Assembly (NCBI GenBank): GCA_002811675.1
Contig: PDIM01000001.1
Coordinates: 21,102 to 85,101, forward strand
Length of the DNA stretch: 64,000 nucleotides
Reading direction: 5' to 3'
DNA from: Ichthyosporea sp. XGB-2017a
Lineage: Eukaryota > Opisthokonta > Ichthyosporea
Shown here: piece after piece, positions 40,694 through 50,158 of the stretch
Layout: the number at the start of each line of letters is the position of its first letter
How positions within the stretch are numbered: the stretch's first letter is position 1
Notes under the pieces: model-generated
What the model was told of the DNA's origin: nothing
The model's input: the letters and a program-made list of their open reading frames with translations, nothing else
Databases searched by the model: none
Translations under genes and position numbers: made by a program

Positions 40694-41773
40694 ATGTGTG
40701 CGCAACGTAATTTTAGGACCTCATACTATAATAGTCTGGGATTCCATGGAGTGGATGTCAAGATGTCCCTAGAGGGCATCATGAGTGATAAGGTGATCGA
40801 CATTGTGAAGCTTCAGAAGTTTAGCTTGAAGTTTGGCTTGCCTGCGATGCATCGCAATCATGTGTGGAAGATTATCTTGAAAGTACTCCCTGCGCATCGG
40901 GACAGTTGGAAATTTGTTGAATCTCAGCGAAGAGATTTATACTTTGATTTGAAAAAGTCTTTGATGATATTGCGGGGAAATTTCGTGTCGATTTCTTCAA
41001 CAGCACAAGGGGAATTGGCTTTTGGAAAGGAGGACCATTCATGTAGCGAAAAAAATAGTAGTGATTCTTTGAATGATTCAAGTGAAGGGAAACTGAACAC
41101 TAGTTTTGGGTCAACAGACAAAACAGGACTTTTGCCTGATGTTGATTGCGAACTGACAGCGGAAATATTAGTGCAGATGTGCTTGCTTAATGAGGGGTTT
41201 TACCAAAATAGAACCTTTTCGAAATTTAGTAGGAATCATCAAATTGATCATATGCTTTCTGTCGCGAATGTGTTTATTCAGTTTTGCGACTGCGAGGTTG
41301 ATGGGTTTTTTCTCTGTCTTCAATTTCTAAAGTCACAGAGGCTCTGTGAGCCTCTGACGGTAAACATGCTCCAGTCTGCTTACATCTATCCGCATATCAA
41401 TTGCTTGTCACGCTTTTTGCGGGACGAAGATTTTTCCTTTTGGCAATATTTTGACAAGTTGGGTATTCAATTTGACACTTTTAGTTTTAGATGGTTTAGA
41501 AGTTGTTTCGCAGAATCGCTCCCTCTCCACTCTTTAGAGCGAATTTGGGACACTCTCCTGGGTGGTAACCACTTCATAATCCCCTTTATCGGTCTTTCTC
41601 TTCTATTGACATTTAAACGAAAGATAATTCGCTTTAAAAATGCCAATGAAGTGCAATCGTTCTTGCAAAGGTTTCCAGACATCAATACAGAGAATCTTAT
41701 TAATATGGCTACAGAACTATTGGATAAACACAATGTTTCACACGCTACCGAAGAAATTGAATCACAAACGTAG
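40694..41773 (+). CDS. TBC1D7: TBC1D7-like subunit of the TSC complex
   Basis: Single exon, 359 residues. It has the start of TBC1D7: QRNFRTSYYNSLGFHGVD, then KFSLKFGLPAMHRNHVWKIILKVLPAH, and a C-terminal SLPLHSLERIWDTLLGGNHF followed by LLTFKRKI. In animals TBC1D7 is the third subunit of the TSC1-TSC2 complex, which turns off RHEB and thereby mTORC1. The Arg and Gln finger motifs of active TBC GAPs are not obvious, as in TBC1D7. A Ser/Asn-rich insert of about 50 residues (residues 110-150) lengthens the family's usual core. Start ATG at 40694. Its stop is only 12 bases from the stop of the convergent nucleoside hydrolase gene. Confidence 0.87.
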   Translation: MCAQRNFRTSYYNSLGFHGVDVKMSLEGIMSDKVIDIVKLQKFSLKFGLPAMHRNHVWKIILKVLPAHRDSWKFVESQRRDLYFDLKKSLMILRGNFVSISSTAQGELAFGKEDHSCSEKNSSDSLNDSSEGKLNTSFGSTDKTGLLPDVDCELTAEILVQMCLLNEGFYQNRTFSKFSRNHQIDHMLSVANVFIQFCDCEVDGFFLCLQFLKSQRLCEPLTVNMLQSAYIYPHINCLSRFLRDEDFSFWQYFDKLGIQFDTFSFRWFRSCFAESLPLHSLERIWDTLLGGNHFIIPFIGLSLLLTFKRKIIRFKNANEVQSFLQRFPDINTENLINMATELLDKHNVSHATEEIESQT

Positions 41774-41785
41774 CTTTCTGTCCAT

Positions 41786-43292
41786 TCAAGCGCTCATTTG
41801 AAAGGCAGCTTTTGTAAAGGGAAGTTCAATTTTTGTCATTATAGAGTGATGGGGTGTGTGGCAGTATGTGACTATTCTTGGTGCTTGTGAAAAAAATGGA
41901 TTCCCTTTCCTCTGTTCTTGCAAACTTTCTTGTTGATAGTAGTTGCTTGGACCAAGCTTGTCACAGAATAGAAAATACCTTCCTTCCGTATGTGCTAACC
42001 CTTGCATGTCTGCTAAGCCAGGTTCGCCGGGGCCCTACTTGCAGCCAAAAGGAGTAGCCGAAAAGGCATTGAAATTAGATTTCGGTCTGTGTCTCCTACT
42101 CACTGATCTAGTGCCTATACTTACCCGATGTAGCCAGCAATGAAGCTGCTCGCTTTCGATAGATGAAGAATCTGTTATATACAGGGCGGCAAGAAGGTCA
42201 AAGGGGTTGAAACGACTTAGATCAAAGAGCTTTTTCCACTTCGATTGCCAAGGTTTTGATACTTTTACCAGATATCTCAGCATGGCTAAAGGGCCGTCCA
42301 GATTATGTGTCGAGGACTGCTTTTGTTTAAGGCGTCCTTCGAATCCCTGCAAAATTTCAGTATCCAACCATACCTTGTTGCTAATTTCGAACGGAGCCAT
42401 TGCAAGGGGAACAGTGCTCTCTAGTACCTGATGGAATGCAGCGGGATCTTTTTCGAAGTTTAAATCGGGCAAAGCTATGGACCAGAGTTGTGTTAGGAAA
42501 AAGGAACTTATTTGGGTACTTAAAAAAATTAAACATACACTACCCACCTCCCACCTTTTCGCTTACGAATAGTTCCCGACCTGGTCTTCGCCCAGCGACT
42601 GCTATAATTTTTTCAATGAGTTCACTTGTAAATAAATCTGGTCTTAAAATCTTGACAGTAGCAATGTTCGTTAAGGGGCCAATGGCCAATACAGTAAGCT
42701 TGCGCAAACCCTTCTTTTTTATATTTTCCAAAGCTTCAATAAGTTTTTGTGATGCACATGTCTCTCTCCCTATCATTTCTTTGCTTGATGCACCAACAAA
42801 TACATTGTTTTTTATAATATCGACATTACGCTGAAGATGAGGATGCAAAAGAATGTCGCTTTCGATTGCTCCCACAAGTCGCCCACAGGATTGTACACAT
42901 TCTTCGAGAGACGCATTGCCAAAAGTCACACTTAATCCACACAGTTGAACATTAAGAGACAGCATGCAATGAACGATTGCAAATGCATCGTCCACGTCAC
43001 GATCCTTTACACCGGCAGATACATCAGTATCAATCCATACCTATACACAAGCAAAAACAAAAAGAAAAGAAAAGAAACAAGCAAAACAAAACAAGGAGAA
43101 AGTTAGACACAAGAGCGAAAGTATCAGAAAACGCACGTGATTGAGAGGATACCCCAAGAAAAACTTGGGATACCCACTTACATGATGCATCTCCGAGTCT
43201 GGCCATTCCCTCACCATATCTTCCCTCTGCTGCATATCTTCTCTCTGCTGATTCCACTCCTTGGCTATATAGATCAACAAACCAAATCCCAT
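41786..43292 (-). CDS. Inosine/uridine-preferring nucleoside hydrolase
   Basis: Four exons by my joins: 43292..43182, 43040..42548, 42474..42125 and 42034..41786 (introns 141, 73 and 90 bases), giving 400 residues with all phases in agreement. Exon 2 begins with VWIDTDVSAGVKDRDVDDAFAIVHCML, the Asp-rich calcium and ribose site of nucleoside hydrolases. Further marks are LTVLAIGPLTNIATV and LPDLNFEKDPAAFHQVL across the exon 2-3 junction. The family cleaves ribonucleosides to base and ribose in nucleoside salvage. The 37-residue exon 1 is rich in Glu, Gln and Met and carries a direct repeat MQQREDMV-like; it could be longer upstream. The last exon, GPGEPGLADMQG onward, is the least certain. Confidence 0.82.
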
Positions 43293-43548
43293 TACTCTGC
43301 AAGTATTTTAGTAAATGTTCAGCCCGCCGGATCAGGATCAGCTGGTTTCAAATTACAAAATTTGACACCCCTATAAGCTATGTGACTAGCGGCCGGCCTA
43401 TCGCTGAATTTTTTTGTTGGCTTAATTTTTATTGTTTTTCCAAGAATCTAGAGTTTACTCCTTTGAGAAAAGGGATGGGTATAGAATAACATGTAATTTC
43501 CTAAATGGATTTGCTGTTATGTTACTGTAGCGGATGAGAAAATGGAAG

Positions 43549-45003
43549 CTAAACCGTATTTCCGTATTCACGAAGCTTTTTATCCGCTTCTTCTATATCA
43601 ATTTCTTCTATATCAGCTATAATGCGCACGATAAGTTCTGGGACAAGGACATCAAACGCAAATGTAAATGTGTCTCCTATTGCAAATTCAAACAAATGTG
43701 CCTTCGTTAGGATCCAAAATGATAAAGTGCAAGGAAAACATAAACACATGAACTTACCCTCCCCACTTCGGTCAACAAATTTCTTTGAGACCGATGTACT
43801 AATCAAATCGCATATCTCGTCGTCTTCAACAGGTCCGTATAAAGCAAGTTGCTTTAAGCGAAAACGGTCTTTCTTTGTTCCAGAATCGTAAAGCTTCCGC
43901 CTTTCTGTGGCCAACTTGCCACTCTTAATAGCTACAAGGTCAGGCATAGATTTCAATATAGCCTCTTTAACTCGATCGTAAGACCGATATAGTTTCTGGG
44001 TTTTAGAAAGTTTTGGTTTGTGTGTCTTTTTCCGTTCCTTTTCCTTATCTTGCTTGCTCGATTCACTGCTCTTTTTCTTGATATATTCTTGAACACTGGG
44101 CAAATGCCCTTTCTTGTGCAGCTTCTCAATTTCCTCTTTGTCAAGCTTTCGTTTCCTTTTGCTATGAATAGGTGAGGCTGTGGAATCGCCATTCTGACAA
44201 GAAGATGACGCTTTTCTAACTACAAGTGCTTTTTCTTCGACAACAGTTCTCGATTTTTTCACTGTTTTCTTTACTTTTGTTTCGTGCTTCTCCACTTTCA
44301 TTGTATTCACAGAAGATGCATTTCTTGATACAGATAATTTACTATCTCTTCCAGCAGGCCCCTCACCTTCCTCCTCCTTGCTCATACAATTTTTTCTTTT
44401 TTGTTCTGTTTTCTTCGGGGCCTGGTACTCGCTTGACCCACCATTGAAATGTATATGGTCCATGGCCGCTTTAACAGCATCTTCAAAGGAGCAATAAGGA
44501 GCGGGAGATTTACAAACTTTAATGGTCCCTGGTTTTTGGTTTCTCCTTTCTTCTTCCTGCATTTCCCTGTATGCCTTGTCTTTTGCCCTTCCTGCTCTCA
44601 TATATTCATCTTTGTATTTAGTATTGAAAGGCTTTATGTGATTGACATGCCTAATAGAATGTAAATCTACCCCCGGAGTGTTGAACATTTTCACCTTCAC
44701 ACGTTCGGCATGGGTTGTTCGCACATATGCTGGCCAGAAAATGGCACCTTGACTACCATATTTTACCCAAACTGGCTCGTTACATCGGAATGACTTAAAG
44801 TACTGTGACTGAGATGCCGATCCACCCCCTACTGGAACACATTTCTCTTGCTCCTGGGAGCTAATAATAGAACCAATTCCTGGCAATTCGTCATCAGAAG
44901 ACAGCGCGGAAGCGTCTAAAGCCTCTGCTTTCTTGCTGGCAGAGGCATACTGTAATTTCTTTGAGCTGCCAATCACAGGAGGGATATCTATGTTGGATGG
45001 CAT
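43549..45003 (-). CDS. PWWP-domain nuclear protein
   Basis: Two exons (45003..43758 and 43676..43549; intron 81 bases), 457 residues. A PWWP-like module lies at about residues 73-190: NEPVWVKYGSQGAIFWPAYV, then ERVKVKMFNTPGVDLHSIRHVNHIKPF and SFEDAVKAAMDHI. PWWP domains bind methylated histone tails and DNA. The middle 200 residues are a disordered, very basic Lys/Ser/Glu region with clear nuclear-localisation clusters such as HSKRKRKLDKEE. The end is a helical region (about 340-457). It is not assigned to a named family. The ATG at 45001-45003 is clean. The left arm of the 193-bp inverted repeat begins 184 bases upstream. Confidence 0.7.
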   Translation of the reverse strand: MPSNIDIPPVIGSSKKLQYASASKKAEALDASALSSDDELPGIGSIISSQEQEKCVPVGGGSASQSQYFKSFRCNEPVWVKYGSQGAIFWPAYVRTTHAERVKVKMFNTPGVDLHSIRHVNHIKPFNTKYKDEYMRAGRAKDKAYREMQEEERRNQKPGTIKVCKSPAPYCSFEDAVKAAMDHIHFNGGSSEYQAPKKTEQKRKNCMSKEEEGEGPAGRDSKLSVSRNASSVNTMKVEKHETKVKKTVKKSRTVVEEKALVVRKASSSCQNGDSTASPIHSKRKRKLDKEEIEKLHKKGHLPSVQEYIKKKSSESSKQDKEKERKKTHKPKLSKTQKLYRSYDRVKEAILKSMPDLVAIKSGKLATERRKLYDSGTKKDRFRLKQLALYGPVEDDEICDLISTSVSKKFVDRSGEGKFMCLCFPCTLSFWILTKAHLFEFAIGDTFTFAFDVLVPELIVRIIADIEEIDIEEADKKLREYGNTV

Positions 45004-45187
45004 TTTAAGCCCTCTGCCTGTTCTTTTCGGAATGATCGATAGTAAATTACAACGAGACTCAAAGTTTACAGATTATACACACCACTTTTTCCACACAAAT
45101 GAAAAAAAGGCTAATCCAAAAAGGAAAAAATAAAAACAAATACAAGTACAAATCAACACAAAAACAAAAAAATGTGCCTTGCCAGTG

Positions 45188-45380
45188 TAAAATAGCTACT
45201 CACAGCAAGTGTGGACGAGCGAAGCTTGTGTAAGGGATTCAGTTCTGAGAAGCATAATTTTGGGGGATGGGGGTTTTATCCAATCAGAAGGCTGCATTTA
45301 TCATATATCCTCGAAAAAATTGACCGTCAAAAAGGGCCTGAGCTGATGAGAGAAAAACGCTACGCTGCGCTTCGCTCAAT
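45188..45380. repeat. Left arm of a perfect 193-bp inverted repeat
   Basis: This is the exact reverse complement of 46324-46516; I compared the full length by eye without finding a mismatch. The arm lies upstream of the PWWP gene and contains a CCAATCAG (CCAAT box) at 45280-45287. Identity ends sharply at both sides, and no target-site duplication was seen at the outer ends. Confidence 0.9.
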
Positions 45381-45679
45381 AATATAACAAAAAAAAACCA
45401 AACCAATAAAAAACAGGGAGCCGCGAAAAGAAAAAAACAAAAAACATGTCTTCTGCACACACTCTAGAGCTCACTGATCTGCAGCTGATGATCAGAAAAG
45501 GGAAGAATGTAGATCTACAGTACTATAGCTAGGAGGGGTAAGGGGTTAGGGTATGGTGTAGCTGCACGTGACTAATGAGGGGTCATTAGCTGCCCAACTC
45601 ATGTTGCTGTAGTTTGAACGAGTTTTATGGATTTATTGGCCATTGTTGGATTTGCAGTAGTTTGTTTTTTTTTTCAGTT

Positions 45680-45973
45680 ATGAATAAGTTGATTTCGCCT
45701 AGGATTGCGGTATTTACCAAAAAAGACTGCTCGTTGTGCGTAGTGGCTAAGGATGCTCTTAACGCCTTCAAGGCAAAGCGCCCAGACTTACCTTTCGAGG
45801 TGGAGGAGGTTGATATCAGCAGAGAGGAAAATAAGAAGTGGTTTGATTTGTATCAGTTCGATATACCGGTAATGCATCTAGACGGGAAGCATTTTATGAA
45901 GCACAGGGTCGATGACGAGAAGCTGAAACATGCCCTTGAGACCCTGAAGTCAAAATCCAATAAAACAAAGTGA
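45680..45973 (+). CDS. Glutaredoxin-like protein (C5orf63/YDR286C family)
   Basis: This 97-residue protein has the thioredoxin fold of the small C5orf63 and yeast YDR286C family. It begins RIAVFTKKDCSLCVVAKDAL with a CxxC (Cys-Ser-Leu-Cys), followed by VEEVDISREENKKWFDLYQFDIPVMHLDG and FMKHRVDDEKL. The cis-Pro in DIPVMHL is present. Members are probably redox or metal-handling proteins of unknown substrate. The ATG at 45680 follows a TTTTTTCAG tract, so a 5' non-coding exon may exist. The gene is the only one inside the spacer of the inverted repeat. AATAAA lies at 46147-46152. Confidence 0.82.
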   Translation: MNKLISPRIAVFTKKDCSLCVVAKDALNAFKAKRPDLPFEVEEVDISREENKKWFDLYQFDIPVMHLDGKHFMKHRVDDEKLKHALETLKSKSNKTK

Positions 45974-46323
45974 CCACAACGAAATGTTCTTTGACGACAA
46001 ATTCATTATTGATCATATTGTTAATCATCAAAAGTATCTTACACTCACTCCCCATTCCTTCTATTCACTCTTCCTCCCTTCCTTAGAAAAAGTATTTTAC
46101 CCCGCTGACCATTGGAAGAAGAAGCAACCAGACCTGCAGGAGTACAAATAAAGCACACAACAGGCAGCACACCCTAGCTCGTTGCTTGTCTCGTCCATGA
46201 GCTTTGTTACTAAAGGGTTATGGTTGAATACGTTACGTCTGTGAGTGTGCGAGAGTACTATGTAGCAGCGACTAGCTGCGCGGTAACGCACAAACGTCAG
46301 TTTTGTTTTGTCTCGTAGTGATA

Positions 46324-46516
46324 ATTGAGCGAAGCGCAGCGTAGCGTTTTTCTCTCATCAGCTCAGGCCCTTTTTGACGGTCAATTTTTTCGAGGATATA
46401 TGATAAATGCAGCCTTCTGATTGGATAAAACCCCCATCCCCCAAAATTATGCTTCTCAGAACTGAATCCCTTACACAAGCTTCGCTCGTCCACACTTGCT
46501 GTGAGTAGCTATTTTA
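46324..46516. repeat. Right arm of a perfect 193-bp inverted repeat
   Basis: The exact reverse complement of 45188-45380. It ends 85 bases upstream of the catalase ATG. The ATTGG (reverse CCAAT) at 46420-46424 is in the same orientation relative to catalase as the other copy is to the PWWP gene. The spacer between the arms is 943 bases. Confidence 0.9.
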
Positions 46517-46601
46517 GAGGGACGATTTTGGCGAACTATTTTGGTGTCCGTTGGCATTATTGATTTTATTGCCCTGCTACTGTTTATTCTTATTGTTCAT
46601 T

Positions 46602-48068
46602 ATGCCGTCTTCTAGTAATGGTGTCGTGCTGACCACAACGAATGGGAATCCGGTGATTGATAACCAAAACAGCGTTACTGCTGGAGAATATGGGCCGATT
46701 CTGTTGCAGGATTTTCATCTCATTGATAAGCTTAGCCACTTCGATAGGGAGCGAATCCCAGAAAGAGTTGTGCATGCTGTAGGGAGTGGGGCTGGGGGCT
46801 ACTTTGAGGTGACAAATGATATTTCCGGCATCTGCAAAGCACTTTTTTTAAATAAGATTGGGAAACGTACACCTGTGTTTACTCGGTTCTCGACTGTAGG
46901 TGGTGAGAAAGGAAGTGCAGATACAGCCAGGGATCCCAGAGGCTTCGCTGTAAAGTTTTACACTGAAGAAGGAAACTTCGATCTTGTTGGTAATAATACG
47001 CCCGTGTTCTTTATTAGAGATCCAGTTAAGTTTCCCGATTTTATTCATACCCAGAAACGAAACCCACAGACCAATCTTAAAGACCCAGATATGATGTGGG
47101 ATTTCCTCTCCAGTGTACCTGAGTCTGTTCACCAGGTAACAATTTTATTTTCAGACCGAGGAATTCCAGACGGGTATAGATTTATGAATGGATATTCCAG
47201 CCATACGTTGAAAATGGTGAATCAAGCTGGTGAAGTCCATTACGTCAAATTTCATTTCAAATCTGATCAAGGTATCAAGTGTCTTACTGAAGAAGAGGGA
47301 TCTTTTCTTGCCGGAACTAACCCTGACTATGCCACCGAAGATCTGTTTACAGCTATTGAAAAAGGTGACTATCCCTCTTGGACTCTGAAATTGCAAATTA
47401 TGCCAGAGGCTGAAGCAATGAACTATAAATTTAACCCCTTTGACATTACCAAAGTCTGGCCTCACAAGGACTACCCATTGGTTGAAGTAGGAAAATTGGT
47501 GCTGAATCGAAACCCAGAGAATTATTTCCAAGAAGTAGAACAGAGTGCCTTTTCTCCCTCGCACATGGTCCCAGGAATTGAACCCTCTCTAGACAAAATG
47601 CTGCAAGCTCGCCTCTTTTCATACCCTGATACTCACCGCCACCGCTTGGGCGCCAACTATAAGCAAATACCAGTTAATTGTCCCTACAGGGCTAGAGCAG
47701 CCACATATACTCGGGATGGCCCTATGTGTGTGAACGGAAATGGTGGAAAAGCTAAGAATTACGAGCCAAACTCAGACGCAAGCGCTCCGAAGCAGTGTCC
47801 TGCATCGTCAGATGTCACCCCATACAGAGTCCAAGGCATAGCTGGCCACCATAAACCGGAGTGGAAGGACCAAGACGACTACGTTCAGGCTGGAAATCTC
47901 TATCGACTAATGAGTGAGGAAGAAAAGGAAAGGCTTGTCAGTAATATTGCTGGGAGTTTGCGCAGAGCAAAGAAAGTATACCAAGAGCGACAGGTCGCTA
48001 TATTTAAAAGGTGCGACCTTGACTATGGGGCAAGGGTCGAGAGGGCATTGTGTTCTGCGAAGCTCTAA
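46602..48068 (+). CDS. Catalase with a peroxisomal C-terminal signal
   Basis: Single exon, 488 residues, a normal length for a small-subunit heme catalase, which breaks hydrogen peroxide to water and oxygen. The distal His lies in [25 protein letters not shown]; the usual HAKGAGAFG is changed to HAVGSGAGG. The distal Asn lies in [15 protein letters not shown]. The heme-ligating Tyr lies in [14 protein letters not shown]. The protein ends AKL, a PTS1-type peroxisome signal. I chose the ATG at 46602; the frame runs upstream to a TTG only. AATAAA lies at 48168-48173, already past the 3' end, in a short convergent interval with the SID1-like gene. Confidence 0.95.
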   Translation: MPSSSNGVVLTTTNGNPVIDNQNSVTAGEYGPILLQDFHLIDKLSHFDRERIPERVVHAVGSGAGGYFEVTNDISGICKALFLNKIGKRTPVFTRFSTVGGEKGSADTARDPRGFAVKFYTEEGNFDLVGNNTPVFFIRDPVKFPDFIHTQKRNPQTNLKDPDMMWDFLSSVPESVHQVTILFSDRGIPDGYRFMNGYSSHTLKMVNQAGEVHYVKFHFKSDQGIKCLTEEEGSFLAGTNPDYATEDLFTAIEKGDYPSWTLKLQIMPEAEAMNYKFNPFDITKVWPHKDYPLVEVGKLVLNRNPENYFQEVEQSAFSPSHMVPGIEPSLDKMLQARLFSYPDTHRHRLGANYKQIPVNCPYRARAATYTRDGPMCVNGNGGKAKNYEPNSDASAPKQCPASSDVTPYRVQGIAGHHKPEWKDQDDYVQAGNLYRLMSEEEKERLVSNIAGSLRRAKKVYQERQVAIFKRCDLDYGARVERALCSAKL

Positions 48069-48196
48069 TAGAAGAATTACGCTGGTCAGTACTCTTTATT
48101 TAGATGTAGCTATTTTGTTTGTTGAAATATACAGTTTTTGTGCAATTACTTTCCAGCGTCTAGTTACAATAAAAATGAGGCAATACGACAAGGAAT

Positions 48197-49612
48197 TCAA
48201 AATACCATAATCTCGGATCTAGGCTTATCACGGACATCTACATCCAAAAAAAACACAACATTAAGGTACACAAATAAGCCAAGGGCTGAAGTGAAATGCC
48301 AAAGATCATGGTAGTCGAACCAGCCCAAAACAACACAATCTTGATTAAGTTGCCTGGATTCTTCTGGAGAAAGCTCTTTGTCCGTAACAATCATTGAAAA
48401 CAATCTCAAAGAAACTACAAGTAGAATAAAATCAAAAACAATCAAAAACCAGAGTCTAAAACCCACTTTTTCCCCATGCCAAAGTTTCATAAAAACGTAG
48501 AAATGAAAATACAGAAGCATATTCATCATAAAGACACCAATCATCCACATAGTATACTGAGTTTCAGTTACCGCCCCGAAAATTGCCATTGCAATTGTAA
48601 ATGTATTCCCCAGGAGCAAAAATAAAAACCGAGGCATATCCCTTGGTTTCTGGAGATTAAATATTCTTTGTAGAACCCGTTTAGGGAGTCCAGTGTCGTA
48701 TGTAACAGGCGAATTGTAATAAATGTATGAGGTGCCTAACTGAAGCAAGTATAAAATGACAACAATGACAGTTCCCCAAAGCCATACCAAGACGATCCGT
48801 GAAGGAACAATATTGAGGGGAATCACGTTAAAAGTCGTTACGAACGCCATAAATCCATAGAACTTCGCTGGAGATATGGCTCTGCCAGCGTGTCGCTTAT
48901 GGTAGAGGGTAGCAAAGGTAAGACACCCACCAAACACCATAAATGTCGTATCAAACTGAAAGTTCATTACAGAAGGGCATACATGGTAAAGAGCACTAAA
49001 AATCCCTTCAAACGTGAGCGCTAGCCCCAAACTGTAGTAAAATGCCGGGTGTTCATCCAGCCCCTTTGTTTCGCTTCTGTTGTGTTTCTTATATACAATT
49101 AGCACAAAAAGCAGACCAAATACAACGTAACCCGTGTTTGAAATCACGTTATTAAACGCTGGAATACCAAACATATCAATCTTGCATTTAAAGTTATAGT
49201 AGCAAATCTGTTCCGGAACAGAAGCTTGAAAGAAGATGAACTGAAGGGACGGGCTCGTATAGAAAACACAAATAATCAGAAGTATTTTCCAAAAGTAATC
49301 ATAATCCTTTAACGGGTGAGTATTTAAGAGTTCTTTGAGCGTGGTCGTACATGGAAGTGGTCCATCCCTTTCGTGATCGTGTAAATCAATGTCGTATCCC
49401 TCCTCTCTCCATTGTTGAAGGGTATCGACTATACTAGATAAATTTAAGACACTCTTGCGCATTCTGGACAAGTCACCCCCCTCAGATTGATCGTCCTCAA
49501 TAGACCCAGATGCACTTATGTCGATCCTCTCATCACCCCCCCTTCTTTGCCGCCTTTCTTCTTCTCGAAGAAGTGCAGTTCGCTCACATGAAATTTGACC
49601 CCTACTAATCAT
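48197..49612 (-). CDS. SID1-like multi-pass membrane protein without the large ectodomain
   Basis: Single exon, 471 residues. About 115 cytosolic residues, rich in Arg and Ser, precede a first hydrophobic segment. The rest is 9 to 11 membrane segments with the SID-1 family marks GLALTFEGIFSALYHVCPSVMNFQFDTTFM and WFDYHDLWHFTSALGLF. These hold the Ser/His, Asp and paired His that define the CREST superfamily, to which ceramidases and PAQR receptors belong and which is thought to bind zinc for a hydrolase reaction. Animal SID1/SIDT proteins move double-stranded RNA or cholesterol and have a large lumenal N-terminal domain that is missing here. Start ATG at 49610-49612. Confidence 0.85.
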   Translation of the reverse strand: MISRGQISCERTALLREEERRQRRGGDERIDISASGSIEDDQSEGGDLSRMRKSVLNLSSIVDTLQQWREEGYDIDLHDHERDGPLPCTTTLKELLNTHPLKDYDYFWKILLIICVFYTSPSLQFIFFQASVPEQICYYNFKCKIDMFGIPAFNNVISNTGYVVFGLLFVLIVYKKHNRSETKGLDEHPAFYYSLGLALTFEGIFSALYHVCPSVMNFQFDTTFMVFGGCLTFATLYHKRHAGRAISPAKFYGFMAFVTTFNVIPLNIVPSRIVLVWLWGTVIVVILYLLQLGTSYIYYNSPVTYDTGLPKRVLQRIFNLQKPRDMPRFLFLLLGNTFTIAMAIFGAVTETQYTMWMIGVFMMNMLLYFHFYVFMKLWHGEKVGFRLWFLIVFDFILLVVSLRLFSMIVTDKELSPEESRQLNQDCVVLGWFDYHDLWHFTSALGLFVYLNVVFFLDVDVRDKPRSEIMVF

Positions 49613-50158
49613 GATTCAAACTTTAAAAGAATAAGCGAATAGTCTGTCTTTGAACAGAATAAACAGAAAGAACAAGCTATGAGATGAACTACTCCGCCAA
49701 TCAAAACAGCATCCAGTTAAAACAGTACATAACACTAGTCCCTTCCAATCCCTCCGCAGCACCTTCCCACTACTACTCCATTCACAGCTCAAATCCAGTG
49801 CACACCACAGCACACATGCACCATCCGAGTCTCTGTGAGTCAGTTAATCAACAACCCCATGCACCTGTAACTTCTCTCTCAGGCTCCACTACTCCCTTTT
49901 GCATATAATAAAATAACATGCATGACATGTGAGTGAGTGAGTGCCCCTCGACTCCATGATCATCAGGACGACCAGTGATCAGCTGTCGAGTGCCGGGGGA
50001 ATTATTATTATTGATGAGGTACCATGGCACCCCTTTCTTTCTGCAACTCCAGACGTGGCTTCTGAAGAGTATTTTTTGTTCCTCGATTTTAGTTTATTCA
50101 TAGCGTTTCTTGTTGCTAAATTCCATCGTCTGAATGGATGGTCACACTGGATGGATAA
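49613..50158. other. Intergenic, no gene recognised
   Basis: AC-rich sequence between the SID1-like and FBXO21 genes, both on the minus strand. It should contain the SID1-like promoter and the FBXO21 3' end. Nothing specific seen. Confidence 0.4.

Noticed and set aside
45188-46516. The inverted repeat as a classic DNA transposon with terminal inverted repeats
   Set aside because: No transposase lies between the arms, and no target-site duplication is visible at the outer ends (flanks CTTGCCAGTG and GAGGGACGAT differ). A non-autonomous element is still possible.
46551-46601. Longer catalase N-terminus from a TTG (hydrophobic, signal-like)
   Set aside because: TTG is an unlikely start in nuclear genes, and the ATG at 46602 opens the normal catalase N-terminus. 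A peroxisomal tail also argues against a signal peptide.
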